11,143 nt of DNA from an uncultured Planctomycetaceae bacterium (GCA_903921605.1 CAIXQV010001146.1:1-11143); one strand, 5' to 3'. Shown: positions 1 to 7,874, numbered from the stretch's first letter. Translations and numbers: made by a program. The notes: generated from the sequence alone by a model not told the origin.

Positions 1-99
1 ACATTCAGCGATCGAATACCTCACTCCCGCTCAGTTTGAACAACTCACGCAACGCTCAAAATAAGAGAATGAGTTGTCCCTGAAACCGGCAGCACCTCA
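1..99 (+). mobile_element. Right end of an IS3-like insertion sequence (left part outside window)
   Basis: The segment contains the last codons of an IS3-type transposase (2-64) followed by a 35-base non-coding tail ending in CA at 98-99. IS3-family elements normally begin with TG and end with CA. Read on the minus strand the end starts TGAGGTGCTGCCGG, a plausible terminal inverted repeat, but the other end is not in the window, so the repeat cannot be checked. Homology to the neighbouring 158-bp repeat starts exactly at base 100, which independently fixes the boundary. The tail contains AAGAGAATGA (64-73), the same word found repeatedly in the adjacent array; this may be coincidence. The family call rests on a short protein tail and is moderate in certainty. 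Confidence 0.55.
2..64 (+). CDS. IS3-family transposase, C-terminal fragment (5' part outside window)
   Basis: Reading from base 2 gives HSAIEYLTPAQFEQLTQRSK followed by TAA at 62-64. The HSA(I/L)xYLTPAxF pattern is the typical C-terminal tail just after the rve integrase core (DDE catalytic domain) of IS3-family OrfB transposases. Only 20 residues are visible and no catalytic residues lie in the window, so it cannot be said whether the full gene is intact. The stop lies 35 bases before the inferred IS end, a normal distance. In this family OrfB is usually made by -1 frameshifting from OrfA, which would lie further left. IS481-like or other rve-domain transposases are possible alternatives. 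Confidence 0.55.
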   Translation, partial: HSAIEYLTPAQFEQLTQRSK

Positions 100-528
100 A
101 TGGTCCTGTGGAAATTGACAGACAAGAGAATGAAGGCAAGAGAATGAAACCCGGCACGATGCCGAATCTGTTCTCATTCTGCTGCCTTCATTCTCTTGCT
201 ATTGAAGAGAGCCCTGTTGATACCCGCTTGAGCCACAGCGACCAAGAACCGGCCATGATGGTCCTGTGGAAATTGACAGACAAGAGAATGAAGACAAGAG
301 AATGAAACTCGGCACGATGCCGAATCTGTTCTCATTCTTCTGTCTTCATTCTTTTGCTATTGAAGAGAGCACTGTTGATACCCGTTTGAGTCACAGCGAC
401 CAAGAACCTGCCATGATGGTCCTGTGGAAATTGACAAACAAGAGAATGAAGACAAGAGAATGAAACACAGCAGGAAGCCGAGTCTGTCTACATTCTCTTG
501 TCTATTTCGTATTGAAGATCTTGCTGTT
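100..528. repeat. 158-bp tandem repeat array, two full units and one degenerate unit
   Basis: Unit 1 is 100-257, unit 2 is 258-415, and unit 3 starts at 416 and fades out by about 528. Units 1 and 2 differ at 9 of 158 positions by direct comparison. Each has a long hairpin: arms 123-147/174-198 in unit 1 and 281-305/332-356 in unit 2. The left arm is two copies of CAAGAGAATGAA, and a second hairpin sits inside (CGGCA/TGCCG at 152-156 and 160-164). One arm position changes in compensation between units (G136-C185 becomes A294-T343), and other changes convert pairs or mismatches to G-T wobbles. Unit 3 is diverged after about 462 but rebuilds a 13-bp stem. Overlapping 65-codon open frames run across the units; they are repeat-born and not called as genes. 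The function is unknown; it resembles a dispersed structured repeat rather than a gene. Confidence 0.85.
450..503 (-). terminator. Hairpin at the 3' end of the DUF1592-family gene (possible terminator)
   Basis: Arms 450-462 (AGACAAGAGAATG) and 491-503 pair perfectly over 13 bp with a 28-base loop. On the minus strand the hairpin starts within the stop codon (502-504) of the upstream gene. A short T-containing run follows on that strand, but there is no clean U-tract, so it may stabilise mRNA or be only the remnant of repeat unit 3. The stem is seen directly; a terminator role is inference. Confidence 0.3.
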
Positions 529-3126
529 AATGATCACTTCAATCAGTTCGCTGAGGCGATCTTCGCGGCGTCTTAATTGCGTGGTCAGGTTGTCGATGTC
601 GGCGTTGTCACCAAAGGACAGTGGTCTGCCGAGAGCATACGCTGTCAGCTTGTGCACCATCGCTCGAGCAAACTGATCCTGACGATCCATTAACAAGTAT
701 CGTTTGAGCCCATCGATTCCCGCCAGTGGTTGTCTATTGAATAGTTCTGAAGTTGCATCGACCGGCTCATTATTCACATGAGTCCTAAAAGCTCCGAGGG
801 CATCGTAGTTTTCAAACGCGATCCCCCACGGATCAATTCTGGAGTGACACGAAATGCAGGCCGGCTTATTGCGATGATTGATGATCCGCTCCTTCAGCGT
901 CATCTTCAGAATTTCCGGGTCGGTCAAATCCACTTCCGGTACATTTGGGGGCGGCGGAGGCGGAGGATCGTCAAGGATCCGTTTCAGCGTCCAGACGCCA
1001 CGCTTGAGCGGGTGCGAATCTTTGCCATCGGAATTCATCGTCATGATCACCGCACTCGTTAACAGGCCACCCCGATTTGTTTGCAGTGTGATTGGCACCT
1101 GGCGAAAATGCGGGCCGTAGACGTCCGGTATGTGATAGTGTGCTGCAAGTCGTTCATTCACGACGGCGTAATCAGAATGAATGAAGTCGAGGAAACTGCG
1201 GTTGTTCCTGAGCACATCCTCAAAGAAGGCGACAGGTTCTTCCAGCATCGCCTCCTTCAATGAACTGTCCGTCACATGATTCACGCTGTCCATTCTGTCG
1301 AGACCAAGCCATTGTTCGACAAAGTTCCGGGAGAATCTCCGTGAACGAGGGTCCGTAAGCATGCGTTTCACTTGAGTAGCCAGCACGTCCGGCTCTCTGA
1401 GTTTCCCCTGCTCCGCAAGCTGCAGCAATTCGTCATCCGGGACGCTTGACCACAGAAACAACGAGAGGCGACTGGCAAATTCCAGCTCACTGATCTTCGA
1501 CGCAGATTTCGCTTCGTCGGCTGTCGCCCGTTGCGTCAGGTAGAGGAACTCCGGTGTGGCCAGAGCAGTTGCCAGGACTTCGACCATCGCCTCTTCAAGG
1601 GTCGCGAATTCTGGCCGATACTTCGCAAACAGAGCCATAAACGGGTCGATTTCCTCTGACGTGACGGGGCGACGCCAGACACGCCGCAGAAATCGACTCA
1701 ACACATCGCGGCCATAGAGTTGTTCGTCACTTCTGTTCTCACTTTCAAAGAAGATATCCGTATGCGTTTTCGGCGGCCATTGTTCATAGTATGGGGCGAT
1801 GATCTCAATATGGTCGATCAGCACCTGGAGGCCTTCTTCACCGCCCCGTGCGTTCGACACATTGCGAATGTGCAGGAACTCATCCCGTCTGGGGAAGGTC
1901 GTTTCGAGGTGGCGGAACGGGTTACGCTGAATATCCGCCAGCCGGATATCGAAGTGAATGAACTGGGGATCATCGACAGAAGCCTTGACGGGAATATCAC
2001 GATCACTAATGACCACCGAGAAGTTCGCGTTATTGCTGGTGTGGGCACTGAAAATCAGACGCAGGCTTGCGAATTCTTCGGCGTTCATCGTCGAACGACC
2101 GGCTCGAATACGAACTCGCATGATTCCTTCGTCGGGAAGAAAGCGATCGAGATCAAGCTTGAGCTCATTCGACTTCGGAAGAACGAGCACAACCGGAGCA
2201 GCGCCTGGCGTGGTTCCAACAGCAGCCGCGTCGCGAGGCATCGGCTTTCCACCCGCAAACGGTTTGCTCTCGCCTGTCTCGACGTGAAACAGCTCGTGCT
2301 GATTTCGCGGCTTGCGTTTTTTCTTTTGACCAGCGTCAGTGGCGGCCTCTTCCTTTTTGGGAGCGGCCTTCTCAAATTCTTCCGGCATTGAAATGATGTA
2401 GGTAATGGCCGGCGGTCGTGCACCGCTGACAGTCGCCCGCTTAAGCGCCTTGAGCGCGGTCTCACGGTAAATCTGGAATTGCATGACCGACATCTGCAAC
2501 AGTTCCGAGCTGTTCTTGAAACCGTCTTCAGATGTGGATTCCGGCGGTAGGTTATTCGCGAGATTGTAAGGCAGCCCCAGCAGGTCCTGCAGAGCGTAGT
2601 TGTATTCGTAATTCGTCAGTCGCCGGAATGATGAATGCTCTTTAATGTTCCGACGGACAAGCGACGCGGCCCTGAGTTCCTCGGTGAGCCAATCGACAAT
2701 TCGTCCACGATCGGCGTCCGCAAGGGCGTATTCCGCAGCGTCCTCCGGAGGCATCTCCGACTTGCTGATCGCGCCGAAGACTTCACGCCAACGTTCAACG
2801 TCCGGACCGGTCAGAAGATCCGGGTTCAGTTGGTCGATGCGAAGCCGGCCCTCGGATTTCTCGGGACCATGGCAGGCCAGGCAACTCTTCTTGAGAACGG
2901 GCTCCACGGACTCGCGAAAAGCGGCGACGTTCGAAGCAGGAACGGCGTCGCTGGGAGTCGAAGTAGCCTCTGCGGTCGACTCTTTCAGGAACCGGGATTC
3001 AGCTCGCCCGTGTTCCCTTGCCGCTTCAAGGCTGATGGGAGCCTCCTGACCATCAGCAGCCAGCCCCGCACCCATGATTCCAAGGATGAGCAGGCCGATG
3101 ATTGCGGGATTCTTCATGGTCTGCAT
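502..3126 (-). CDS. Planctomycete cytochrome c-like protein (DUF1587/1595/1592/1588/1585 family)
   Basis: This 874-residue exported protein has the full PSD/PSCyt domain series. A signal peptide covers about residues 1-24 (hydrophobic core IIGLLILGIMGAGLA). A PSCyt1-like heme site, CLACH, is at 82-86. DUF1587 (PSD3) spans about 164-228, a linker rich in Lys/Ala/Pro about 250-310, a beta-rich carbohydrate-binding-like region about 325-450, DUF1595 (PSD5) about 468-530, DUF1592 (PSD4) about 545-672, DUF1588 (PSCyt3) about 683-782 with CISCH at 757-761, and DUF1585 (PSD2) about 795-870. The two CxxCH motifs suggest covalent heme c and a periplasmic redox role. The family is expanded in planctomycetes and often discussed with polysaccharide breakdown, but the reaction is not established. 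A poly-proline stretch (721-727) precedes the second heme region. The start is uncertain: Met1 and Met4 are both possible, with no clear ribosome site. The usual DUF1552 partner gene is not seen next to the stop, where the repeat array and IS end lie. Family assignment is firm. Confidence 0.93.
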   Translation of the reverse strand: MQTMKNPAIIGLLILGIMGAGLAADGQEAPISLEAAREHGRAESRFLKESTAEATSTPSDAVPASNVAAFRESVEPVLKKSCLACHGPEKSEGRLRIDQLNPDLLTGPDVERWREVFGAISKSEMPPEDAAEYALADADRGRIVDWLTEELRAASLVRRNIKEHSSFRRLTNYEYNYALQDLLGLPYNLANNLPPESTSEDGFKNSSELLQMSVMQFQIYRETALKALKRATVSGARPPAITYIISMPEEFEKAAPKKEEAATDAGQKKKRKPRNQHELFHVETGESKPFAGGKPMPRDAAAVGTTPGAAPVVLVLPKSNELKLDLDRFLPDEGIMRVRIRAGRSTMNAEEFASLRLIFSAHTSNNANFSVVISDRDIPVKASVDDPQFIHFDIRLADIQRNPFRHLETTFPRRDEFLHIRNVSNARGGEEGLQVLIDHIEIIAPYYEQWPPKTHTDIFFESENRSDEQLYGRDVLSRFLRRVWRRPVTSEEIDPFMALFAKYRPEFATLEEAMVEVLATALATPEFLYLTQRATADEAKSASKISELEFASRLSLFLWSSVPDDELLQLAEQGKLREPDVLATQVKRMLTDPRSRRFSRNFVEQWLGLDRMDSVNHVTDSSLKEAMLEEPVAFFEDVLRNNRSFLDFIHSDYAVVNERLAAHYHIPDVYGPHFRQVPITLQTNRGGLLTSAVIMTMNSDGKDSHPLKRGVWTLKRILDDPPPPPPPNVPEVDLTDPEILKMTLKERIINHRNKPACISCHSRIDPWGIAFENYDALGAFRTHVNNEPVDATSELFNRQPLAGIDGLKRYLLMDRQDQFARAMVHKLTAYALGRPLSFGDNADIDNLTTQLRRREDRLSELIEVIINSKIFNTK

Positions 3127-3283
3127 TGCGAGAGTTTGCCAGAATCAGAGGGATTATTACGTTTCGGAGGTGTTGATCCGCATTGGCGAACCGGTGGGGC
3201 ATTCTCCGGTCATGCTATCAAAACCAAAGTTGCAATACACCAATCCCTTCTGCACCGACAGTGAATCACAACGGACATTACTG

Positions 3284-3460
3284 AGAGACAGGCAGGGCGA
3301 GACACGGACGGCTGACGCCCTGCCGCTCGCCGGTTTAGTGGGCTTCCGACGCGCGGTATCGCGTCAGCTATCCGTGTCCCAGCGATTTTTCGTGATGGGC
3401 AAGTCACAGAAAACAGACAGGGACGAACTCGGAGGGCGGACGACCTGCCGCTCGCCGAGT
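3284..3460. repeat. Cluster of GC-rich inverted repeats upstream of dnaG
   Basis: Three overlapping structures are visible. GGCAGGGCG (3291-3299) pairs perfectly with CGCCCTGCC (3316-3324). The 24 bases at 3301-3324 match the reverse complement of 3355-3378 at 19 positions, sharing GACACGGA and GCTGACGC. Arms 3428-3439 and 3448-3459 pair at 10 of 12 positions around an 8-base loop. The word CCTGCCGCTCGCCG occurs twice (3319-3332 and 3444-3457). The GCTGACGC and AAACCGG words resemble the hairpin element after rpoD (GCTAACGC, AAACCGG), so both may belong to one dispersed palindromic family. No coding function is implied. Confidence 0.6.
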
Positions 3461-3786
3461 CAGCCTCCCGGACTTGTGGAAACTTCCCAATTTTGTGAGC
3501 GATCCCGCTCATCTGGAAGCCGGACAGCACACCAGTTTTCCGCAGTTACAGAATCGTCAAAAGGCCGCATTCTCAGGCGTCAAACGGCTTATGCGGGAAA
3601 TTCCACAGTTTGGGAGAACTCACTGAACCGCGGATCTCTCAGGGAAACTCTGCCGTAATCACCTGGCATGCGGGTCTGAGAAAGTCTGCTCGGCACACCG
3701 AAGAAGCCTCGAAAGAAGACCTGCAACGTTGTTCTGTGCGGGAGTTGGAGGGGTCGTGTTTCACCCGGCGAGTTCGACCGAAGTCC

Positions 3787-3814
3787 TTGACCGCCAACGG
3801 ATCGCGGCTAGAAT
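3787..3814 (+). promoter_or_regulatory. Candidate sigma70-type promoter for dnaG
   Basis: TTGACC at 3787-3792 and TAGAAT at 3809-3814 are separated by 16 bases, each differing from consensus at one or two positions. A start near 3821 would leave a leader of roughly 265 bases before the dnaG start. It is the best-looking promoter I found in the intergenic region, but chance matches are common and planctomycete promoters are poorly defined. Confidence 0.35.
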
Positions 3815-4086
3815 TGCGCGACGCCAGACAGGGGAGTTCAGGATGCATGCTCCAGGCGTCACTAATCAAAAGTCCTATGTTGATCATTGGAAGTTTCGGT
3901 GGTTGAGCAAGATTGAAGCTCCCACTGTTTTGAATAGTTCCCCGTAGCCCGTGATTCGTCGCCGCGTTCTTCGCTGCGCTGAGGAATGAACTGCAGGGAC
4001 AAGAACTTAGTGGTGCAGGTGATTCCGATTGTCTGACGGATCGCGGGTTTCGTGTTCAAAGTCGAAGATCGACGTCGGAGTTCACT

Positions 4087-5991
4087 GTGGTTGGTTTTGG
4101 AGATGACTTCAAGGAACTGGTTCGGTCCAGCACCAATCTTGTAGATCTGGTGTCTGAAACAGTGTCACTGAAGCCAATCCATGGAGGACGTGATTTTATT
4201 GGATTGTGTCCGTTTCACGACGACAAGAATCCTTCCTTTCATGTTTATCCGGATCGTCAAACTTATCGGTGCTGGGTCTGTGATCAGGGCGGAGACTGCT
4301 TCCGCTGGGTCATGGAGATGGAGAAACTTCCTTTCCCGGAAGCGATGGAGTCTTTAGCTCGCCGAGCGAGGCTGGAGGTCCCCAAAAAGAAGCGTGATGA
4401 TGCGACTTCAGACAATCAGCTTAAAAAGACCGATTCGCTCGCGGTAGTCGAGTGGGCTGTCAATCTCATGCATTCAACGCTGCGAACCAGCGCGAAGGCA
4501 GAGAACGCTCGAGAGTACGTCAAAAAGAGAAAACTGTCGGAAGATACTGTACGGAACTTCCGACTGGGGTATCACCCGGAAGACTGGAACTGGTTTCTTG
4601 ATCAGGCCCGAGCACGCTTTACACCAGCTCAACTGGTAGCGGCCGGTTTGATTCAGGAGCGAAACAATGGTCCTGGATACTTTGACAATTTAGTCGGTCG
4701 TTTGGTCTTTCCCATCATTGATGAGAGAGGCCGACCGGTTGCATTCGGAGGACGAGTGTTGCCGGGGGGCAACATTGAAAGTGATGCGAAATATTGGAAC
4801 AGTCTGGAAAGTACAATCTTTCATAAGCGTCGAACACTTTATGCGTTCGATCGGGCTCGAGAAACAATTCGACGCAGCAAGACGGCCATAATTGTTGAAG
4901 GATACATGGACTGCATCGCCTGTCATCAGGCGGGAGTTACAAATGCTGTCGCCACACTCGGGACAGCAATGACCGAAGATCATGTGCGATTTCTGCGGCG
5001 ATTCGCAGAAAAAGTTGTCCTGGTTTATGACTCGGACAAAGCAGGGCAGGATGCCGCAGAACGATCCATTTCACGGTTTTTGGCCGAGGATCTGGACCTG
5101 AGAATCCTGAGCGTCCCGTCGGGTAAAGATCCGGCAGACTATCTGGAAGATCACACGTCGGAAGAATTCTATGCCCTTACGGCGTCAGCCAGTGAGGCGT
5201 GGGAATACAAATTGCACTCGATCCTGCAGCGAATCAGCATCAACACGATTGCTGGTCGACAGCAGGTGTTGAATCAGATGATGGAGTTCCTGGCAGCCTC
5301 ACAAGGGCTGGCTGGCAGCATTCGCGAAGATATGATTCTTCGGAATGTTTGCGGCAGAGTCCAGGTCGATGAACGGATGGCTCGCCAGCAATTGAAAGAA
5401 TTGCGGGGTCAGACACAGAAAAAGGGGTTCACCCGACGTGATGCCGAAAGGCAACCCGTCGAATTGAAAACCCGAGTCGAAAATGCCCTCGAACGTGCAG
5501 AACGGGAGGTATTGGAGATCATCTTAACTTGTCCTGAATCGATTGATGTCATCCGGCACCAGATCGGGGCAGATGATTTTGAGAATGCGCGACACCAGCG
5601 GCTGCTGGATTTGTGCATTGATGTCTGGAAGGAAGACGGAGACCTTCCGGAGTTGGGGCGAATGATCATTGCCGCTGAATCAGACTCAGATCTTCTGAGC
5701 CTGATCAACGCAGTGGTGGATTCGGCCGAGGAGAAAGGAATCTTCAGACTCATGAACGATCAGCCGAACGCTCATGAAAAAGCCGGTGGTGTTTCGGCAC
5801 CATCGCATCTGGAACGGGTCCTCCGCCCCATTCTGGAACGGCGAGAAAAACGACTGAACCTCGTGTCGAAACAATTATTGGCTCAACCGGCACAGTCCAT
5901 GAGCATACTCGACGACGGGACAATAGACGCACTTCGACGCCTTCACAAATTTCGTCAAAGTCAGATGGGAAATCCCACGGAAATGAAATAG
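4087..5991 (+). CDS. dnaG: DNA primase DnaG
   Basis: DnaG synthesises short RNA primers on single-stranded DNA at the replication fork, working with the replicative helicase DnaB. The 634-residue product has the normal three-part layout. The N-terminal CHC2 zinc-binding domain has ligands C41, H44, C62 and C65. A DnaG catalytic N-terminal subdomain follows at about 125-255 (GRLVFPIIDERGRPVAFGGR). The TOPRIM core is at about 266-350, with EGYMD (E271), the DSD pair (D315, D317) and GKDPADYL (D348, D351), matching the metal-binding acidic residues of the family. The C-terminal 180 or so residues are helical and diverged, as expected for the DnaB-interacting domain. The start is GTG at 4087, supported by GGAG at 4077-4080 six bases upstream and by the conserved N terminus. 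It lies 136 bases before rpoD in the same direction, as in the macromolecular-synthesis operon, but no rpsU precedes it. No catalytic residue is missing. Confidence 0.97.
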   Translation: MVGFGDDFKELVRSSTNLVDLVSETVSLKPIHGGRDFIGLCPFHDDKNPSFHVYPDRQTYRCWVCDQGGDCFRWVMEMEKLPFPEAMESLARRARLEVPKKKRDDATSDNQLKKTDSLAVVEWAVNLMHSTLRTSAKAENAREYVKKRKLSEDTVRNFRLGYHPEDWNWFLDQARARFTPAQLVAAGLIQERNNGPGYFDNLVGRLVFPIIDERGRPVAFGGRVLPGGNIESDAKYWNSLESTIFHKRRTLYAFDRARETIRRSKTAIIVEGYMDCIACHQAGVTNAVATLGTAMTEDHVRFLRRFAEKVVLVYDSDKAGQDAAERSISRFLAEDLDLRILSVPSGKDPADYLEDHTSEEFYALTASASEAWEYKLHSILQRISINTIAGRQQVLNQMMEFLAASQGLAGSIREDMILRNVCGRVQVDERMARQQLKELRGQTQKKGFTRRDAERQPVELKTRVENALERAEREVLEIILTCPESIDVIRHQIGADDFENARHQRLLDLCIDVWKEDGDLPELGRMIIAAESDSDLLSLINAVVDSAEEKGIFRLMNDQPNAHEKAGGVSAPSHLERVLRPILERREKRLNLVSKQLLAQPAQSMSILDDGTIDALRRLHKFRQSQMGNPTEMK

Positions 5992-6025
5992 CAGCGACCT
6001 GCCGTTAGAGAATCGGATCCCTGTC

Positions 6026-6062
6026 ATTTGAGATTTCAGATTTGAAATTTCAAATTGAAAAT
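6026..6062. repeat. AT-rich palindromic element between dnaG and rpoD
   Basis: The segment starts ATTTGAGATTTCA and contains a perfect 16-bp palindrome, ATTTGAAATTTCAAAT, at 6040-6055. It is closely related to the perfect 30-bp palindrome after rpoD (7898-7927): they share ATTTGAGATTTCA and a TTTGAAAT core. It may form a cruciform or an RNA hairpin in the dnaG-rpoD transcript. The structure is seen directly; its role is unknown. Confidence 0.7.
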
Positions 6063-6127
6063 GAATTGACGCTAAGTCTCACACTACGAATCAATCAGTC
6101 GAAAAAGTATTCCTCGGAGACACTCCT

Positions 6128-7768
6128 ATGCAATGCCTCGATGAAAGCCTGCGAAGCCTGATCCAAACCGGAATCAAGCAGGGCCATCTTTTCTTCTCCC
6201 AGGTCAATTCCTATCTGCCTGATGAAGCCACCGATCCGCTCTTCCTGGATCATTTGATCATCTATCTCGAAGAACTCAACATGCCGCTGGTGGTTGACCC
6301 GGTGAAGGAAGTTGCTTCCGAACCGCTGGCCACTCGCAAAAAACGCAAGCCGGAAATCCGTATCGATGACGACTCACGCGGCACCGAAGATCCGATTCGG
6401 ATGTACCTGAGCCAGATGGGCGAGATTCCTCTGCTGAAGCGTGACGAAGAAATCTTCCTCGCCAAGCAGATCGAAGTGACTCGCCGCCGCTTCCGTCGTG
6501 CTCTGCTCAGCAACGAATTCGCTCTGAACTTCTGCCACGAAACTCTGGTCAAAGTGCATCGCGGAGAACTTCCGTTCGATCGCACGATCAAAGTTTCCAT
6601 GACGGAAAGCCTGGAGAAGGAACAGATTCTCGGCCGTATGCCATTCAACCTGGCGACGATTGAGAACATCCGCACACGCGATACGGAAGACTACGCGAAA
6701 CTGGCAACTGACCTGCCCGCATCTGAACGCACTGAAGTTCAGCATCGAATGGCTGAACGCCGTCGTCGCTGTGTGACTTTGCTGGAAGAACTGAGCTTGC
6801 GAACTCAGCGTCTGCAGCCTTGCATGAAGCGTCTGGAGCAGATTTCCAATCGCATGACCGAACTGCATGAACAGATCTGCAGTCTGCGAAATCTGACCTC
6901 GGCTGTTGATGAACGCCGACACCTGCAGAAAGAACTGGACGATCTGATCCTGCTGACTCGCGAAACGCCGGAATCAATGGCTGCTCAGATGCAGGCCATT
7001 CTGCAGCGACATGGCGAATACGATAAGGCGATGCGAGATCTCTCCGGAGGCAACCTGCGTCTGGTGGTGTCAATCGCCAAGAAGTACCGTAATCGTGGCA
7101 TGACGTTCCTCGACCTCATTCAGGAAGGCAACACTGGCCTGATGCGAGCAGTCGACAAGTACGAATATCGCCGCGGTTACAAGTTCTCAACTTACGCGAC
7201 CTGGTGGATTCGTCAGGCGATTACTCGTGCGATTGCAGACCAGGCTCGTACGATTCGTGTGCCTGTCCATATGATTGAAACGATGACCAAACTGCGAGCA
7301 GCCGCTCGAGTTCTTCTGCAGGAAATTGGTCGCGAACCTTCCGTTGAAGAAATGGCCGAAGTGGCCAACATTCCGATTGATGAAGCTCGTCGAGTCATGA
7401 GAATTTCTCGCCAGCCAATCAGTCTTGATAAGCCAATCGGCGAAAGCGACGACAGCGCGTTCGGTGACTTCCTGGAAGATCGCGGCAATGACAGCCCGGT
7501 CAGCAACGCGGCGTCAGAAATGCTGAAGGACAAGATCGACGTTGTCCTGAAGACTTTGACCTACCGCGAACGCGAAATCATCAAGCTACGATACGGTTTG
7601 GGCGATGGTTACACGTACACGCTGGAAGAAGTCGGTCGCATCTTCAAGGTAACTCGTGAGCGAGTTCGCCAGATTGAAGCCAAGGCCGTCCGCAAGCTTC
7701 AGCATCCGGTCCGAAGTCGTCAGCTCCAGGGCTTCCTGGACGGCATCGCCGCTGTTGCAGGCCACTAG
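6128..7768 (+). CDS. rpoD: RNA polymerase primary sigma factor RpoD (sigma70/SigA)
   Basis: This is the housekeeping sigma factor that directs RNA polymerase to -10/-35 promoters. The 546-residue protein has every sigma70 group-1 region. Region 1.1-like sequence is at about 5-60 and region 1.2 at about 87-118 ([16 protein letters not shown]). A charged, largely helical non-conserved region spans about 120-300. Regions 2.1-2.4 lie at about 303-382, with [20 protein letters not shown] and the promoter-melting [15 protein letters not shown]. Region 3 is at about 385-460. Region 4 is at about 470-535, with the -35 binding helix-turn-helix [20 protein letters not shown]. Region 1.1 plus the near-canonical regions 2 and 4 favour the primary sigma over an alternative one. 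ATG 6128 is preceded by GGAG (6116-6119) at 8 bases. The AT-rich palindrome lies between dnaG and this gene, and its last 10 bases are duplicated beyond the inserted element at 7769-7874. Confidence 0.97.
   Translation: MQCLDESLRSLIQTGIKQGHLFFSQVNSYLPDEATDPLFLDHLIIYLEELNMPLVVDPVKEVASEPLATRKKRKPEIRIDDDSRGTEDPIRMYLSQMGEIPLLKRDEEIFLAKQIEVTRRRFRRALLSNEFALNFCHETLVKVHRGELPFDRTIKVSMTESLEKEQILGRMPFNLATIENIRTRDTEDYAKLATDLPASERTEVQHRMAERRRRCVTLLEELSLRTQRLQPCMKRLEQISNRMTELHEQICSLRNLTSAVDERRHLQKELDDLILLTRETPESMAAQMQAILQRHGEYDKAMRDLSGGNLRLVVSIAKKYRNRGMTFLDLIQEGNTGLMRAVDKYEYRRGYKFSTYATWWIRQAITRAIADQARTIRVPVHMIETMTKLRAAARVLLQEIGREPSVEEMAEVANIPIDEARRVMRISRQPISLDKPIGESDDSAFGDFLEDRGNDSPVSNAASEMLKDKIDVVLKTLTYREREIIKLRYGLGDGYTYTLEEVGRIFKVTRERVRQIEAKAVRKLQHPVRSRQLQGFLDGIAAVAGH
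7759..7768. repeat. Left 10-bp direct repeat (putative target-site duplication)
   Basis: AGGCCACTAG is the last ten bases of rpoD, including the TAG stop. An identical copy lies at 7875-7884, on the other side of the hairpin element. The flanking bases differ on both sides (C versus A before, A versus T after), so the match is exactly ten bases. Confidence 0.65.
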
Positions 7769-7874
7769 AGGATTGTTGATTTCATTAGCCGGTACGCGTT
7801 AGCGTCCGGTTCTTGGCGCTTCAATAAAACCGGGGGCTAACGCCCGGCGGCTGATGAGGGGACGAAATCAACCA
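7769..7874. mobile_element. MITE-like hairpin element inserted directly after the rpoD stop
   Basis: A 106-bp non-coding element sits between identical 10-bp direct repeats. Its body is a large imperfect inverted repeat: 7782-7811 matches the reverse complement of 7828-7857, with TCAT(T/C)AGCCG and GCGTTAGC as the best-conserved blocks, around a 16-base loop. The outer ends also match, TTGATTT on the left against AAATCAA on the right, with a 7-base insertion on the right arm. The extreme ends are only partly complementary. A non-autonomous transposable element moved by a transposase from elsewhere explains both the symmetry and the flanking duplication. The alternative is a dispersed palindrome with a chance or recombination-made duplication. 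No protein is encoded. Confidence 0.6.

Larger units (their letters stand above)
3127..4086. other. Long intergenic region between divergent genes
   Basis: These 960 bases separate the minus-strand DUF1592-family gene from plus-strand dnaG, so promoters for both should lie here. Open frames in the region have protein composition and overlaps typical of chance frames, and none resembles a known family. Contents I can support are the GC-rich inverted repeat cluster (3284-3460), a sigma70-like promoter (3787-3814), a small 6-bp hairpin (3496-3511) and a 5-bp hairpin (4061-4073) just before the dnaG ribosome site. No rpsU, tRNA or recognisable riboswitch was seen. Confidence 0.6.

Noticed and set aside
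108..463. Two overlapping 65-codon open frames (108-305 and 266-463) with near-identical products
   Set aside because: They are the same frame read through successive 158-bp repeat units, each running over the hairpin arms. The sequence shows stem-preserving changes rather than protein-type conservation, and no ribosome site or domain is evident.
1720..2391. A 223-codon plus-strand open frame inside the DUF1592-family gene
   Set aside because: It lies fully antisense to a well-supported multidomain gene, matches no family I recognise, and is explained by the codon bias of the opposite strand.
3210..3530. A 106-codon minus-strand open frame upstream of the DUF1592-family gene
   Set aside because: It runs through the GC-rich inverted repeats and has no recognisable domain, signal peptide or ribosome site.
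2635..3658. Plus-strand open frames of 134 to 209 codons spanning the start of the DUF1592-family gene and the intergenic region
   Set aside because: They overlap each other and the real gene, have Arg/Ser-rich chance composition, and cross the inverted repeats; no family resemblance.
6066..6094. Possible rpoD promoter with TTGACG at 6066-6071
   Set aside because: No acceptable -10 hexamer lies at 15-19 bases; TACGAA at 6085-6090 is only 13 bases away.
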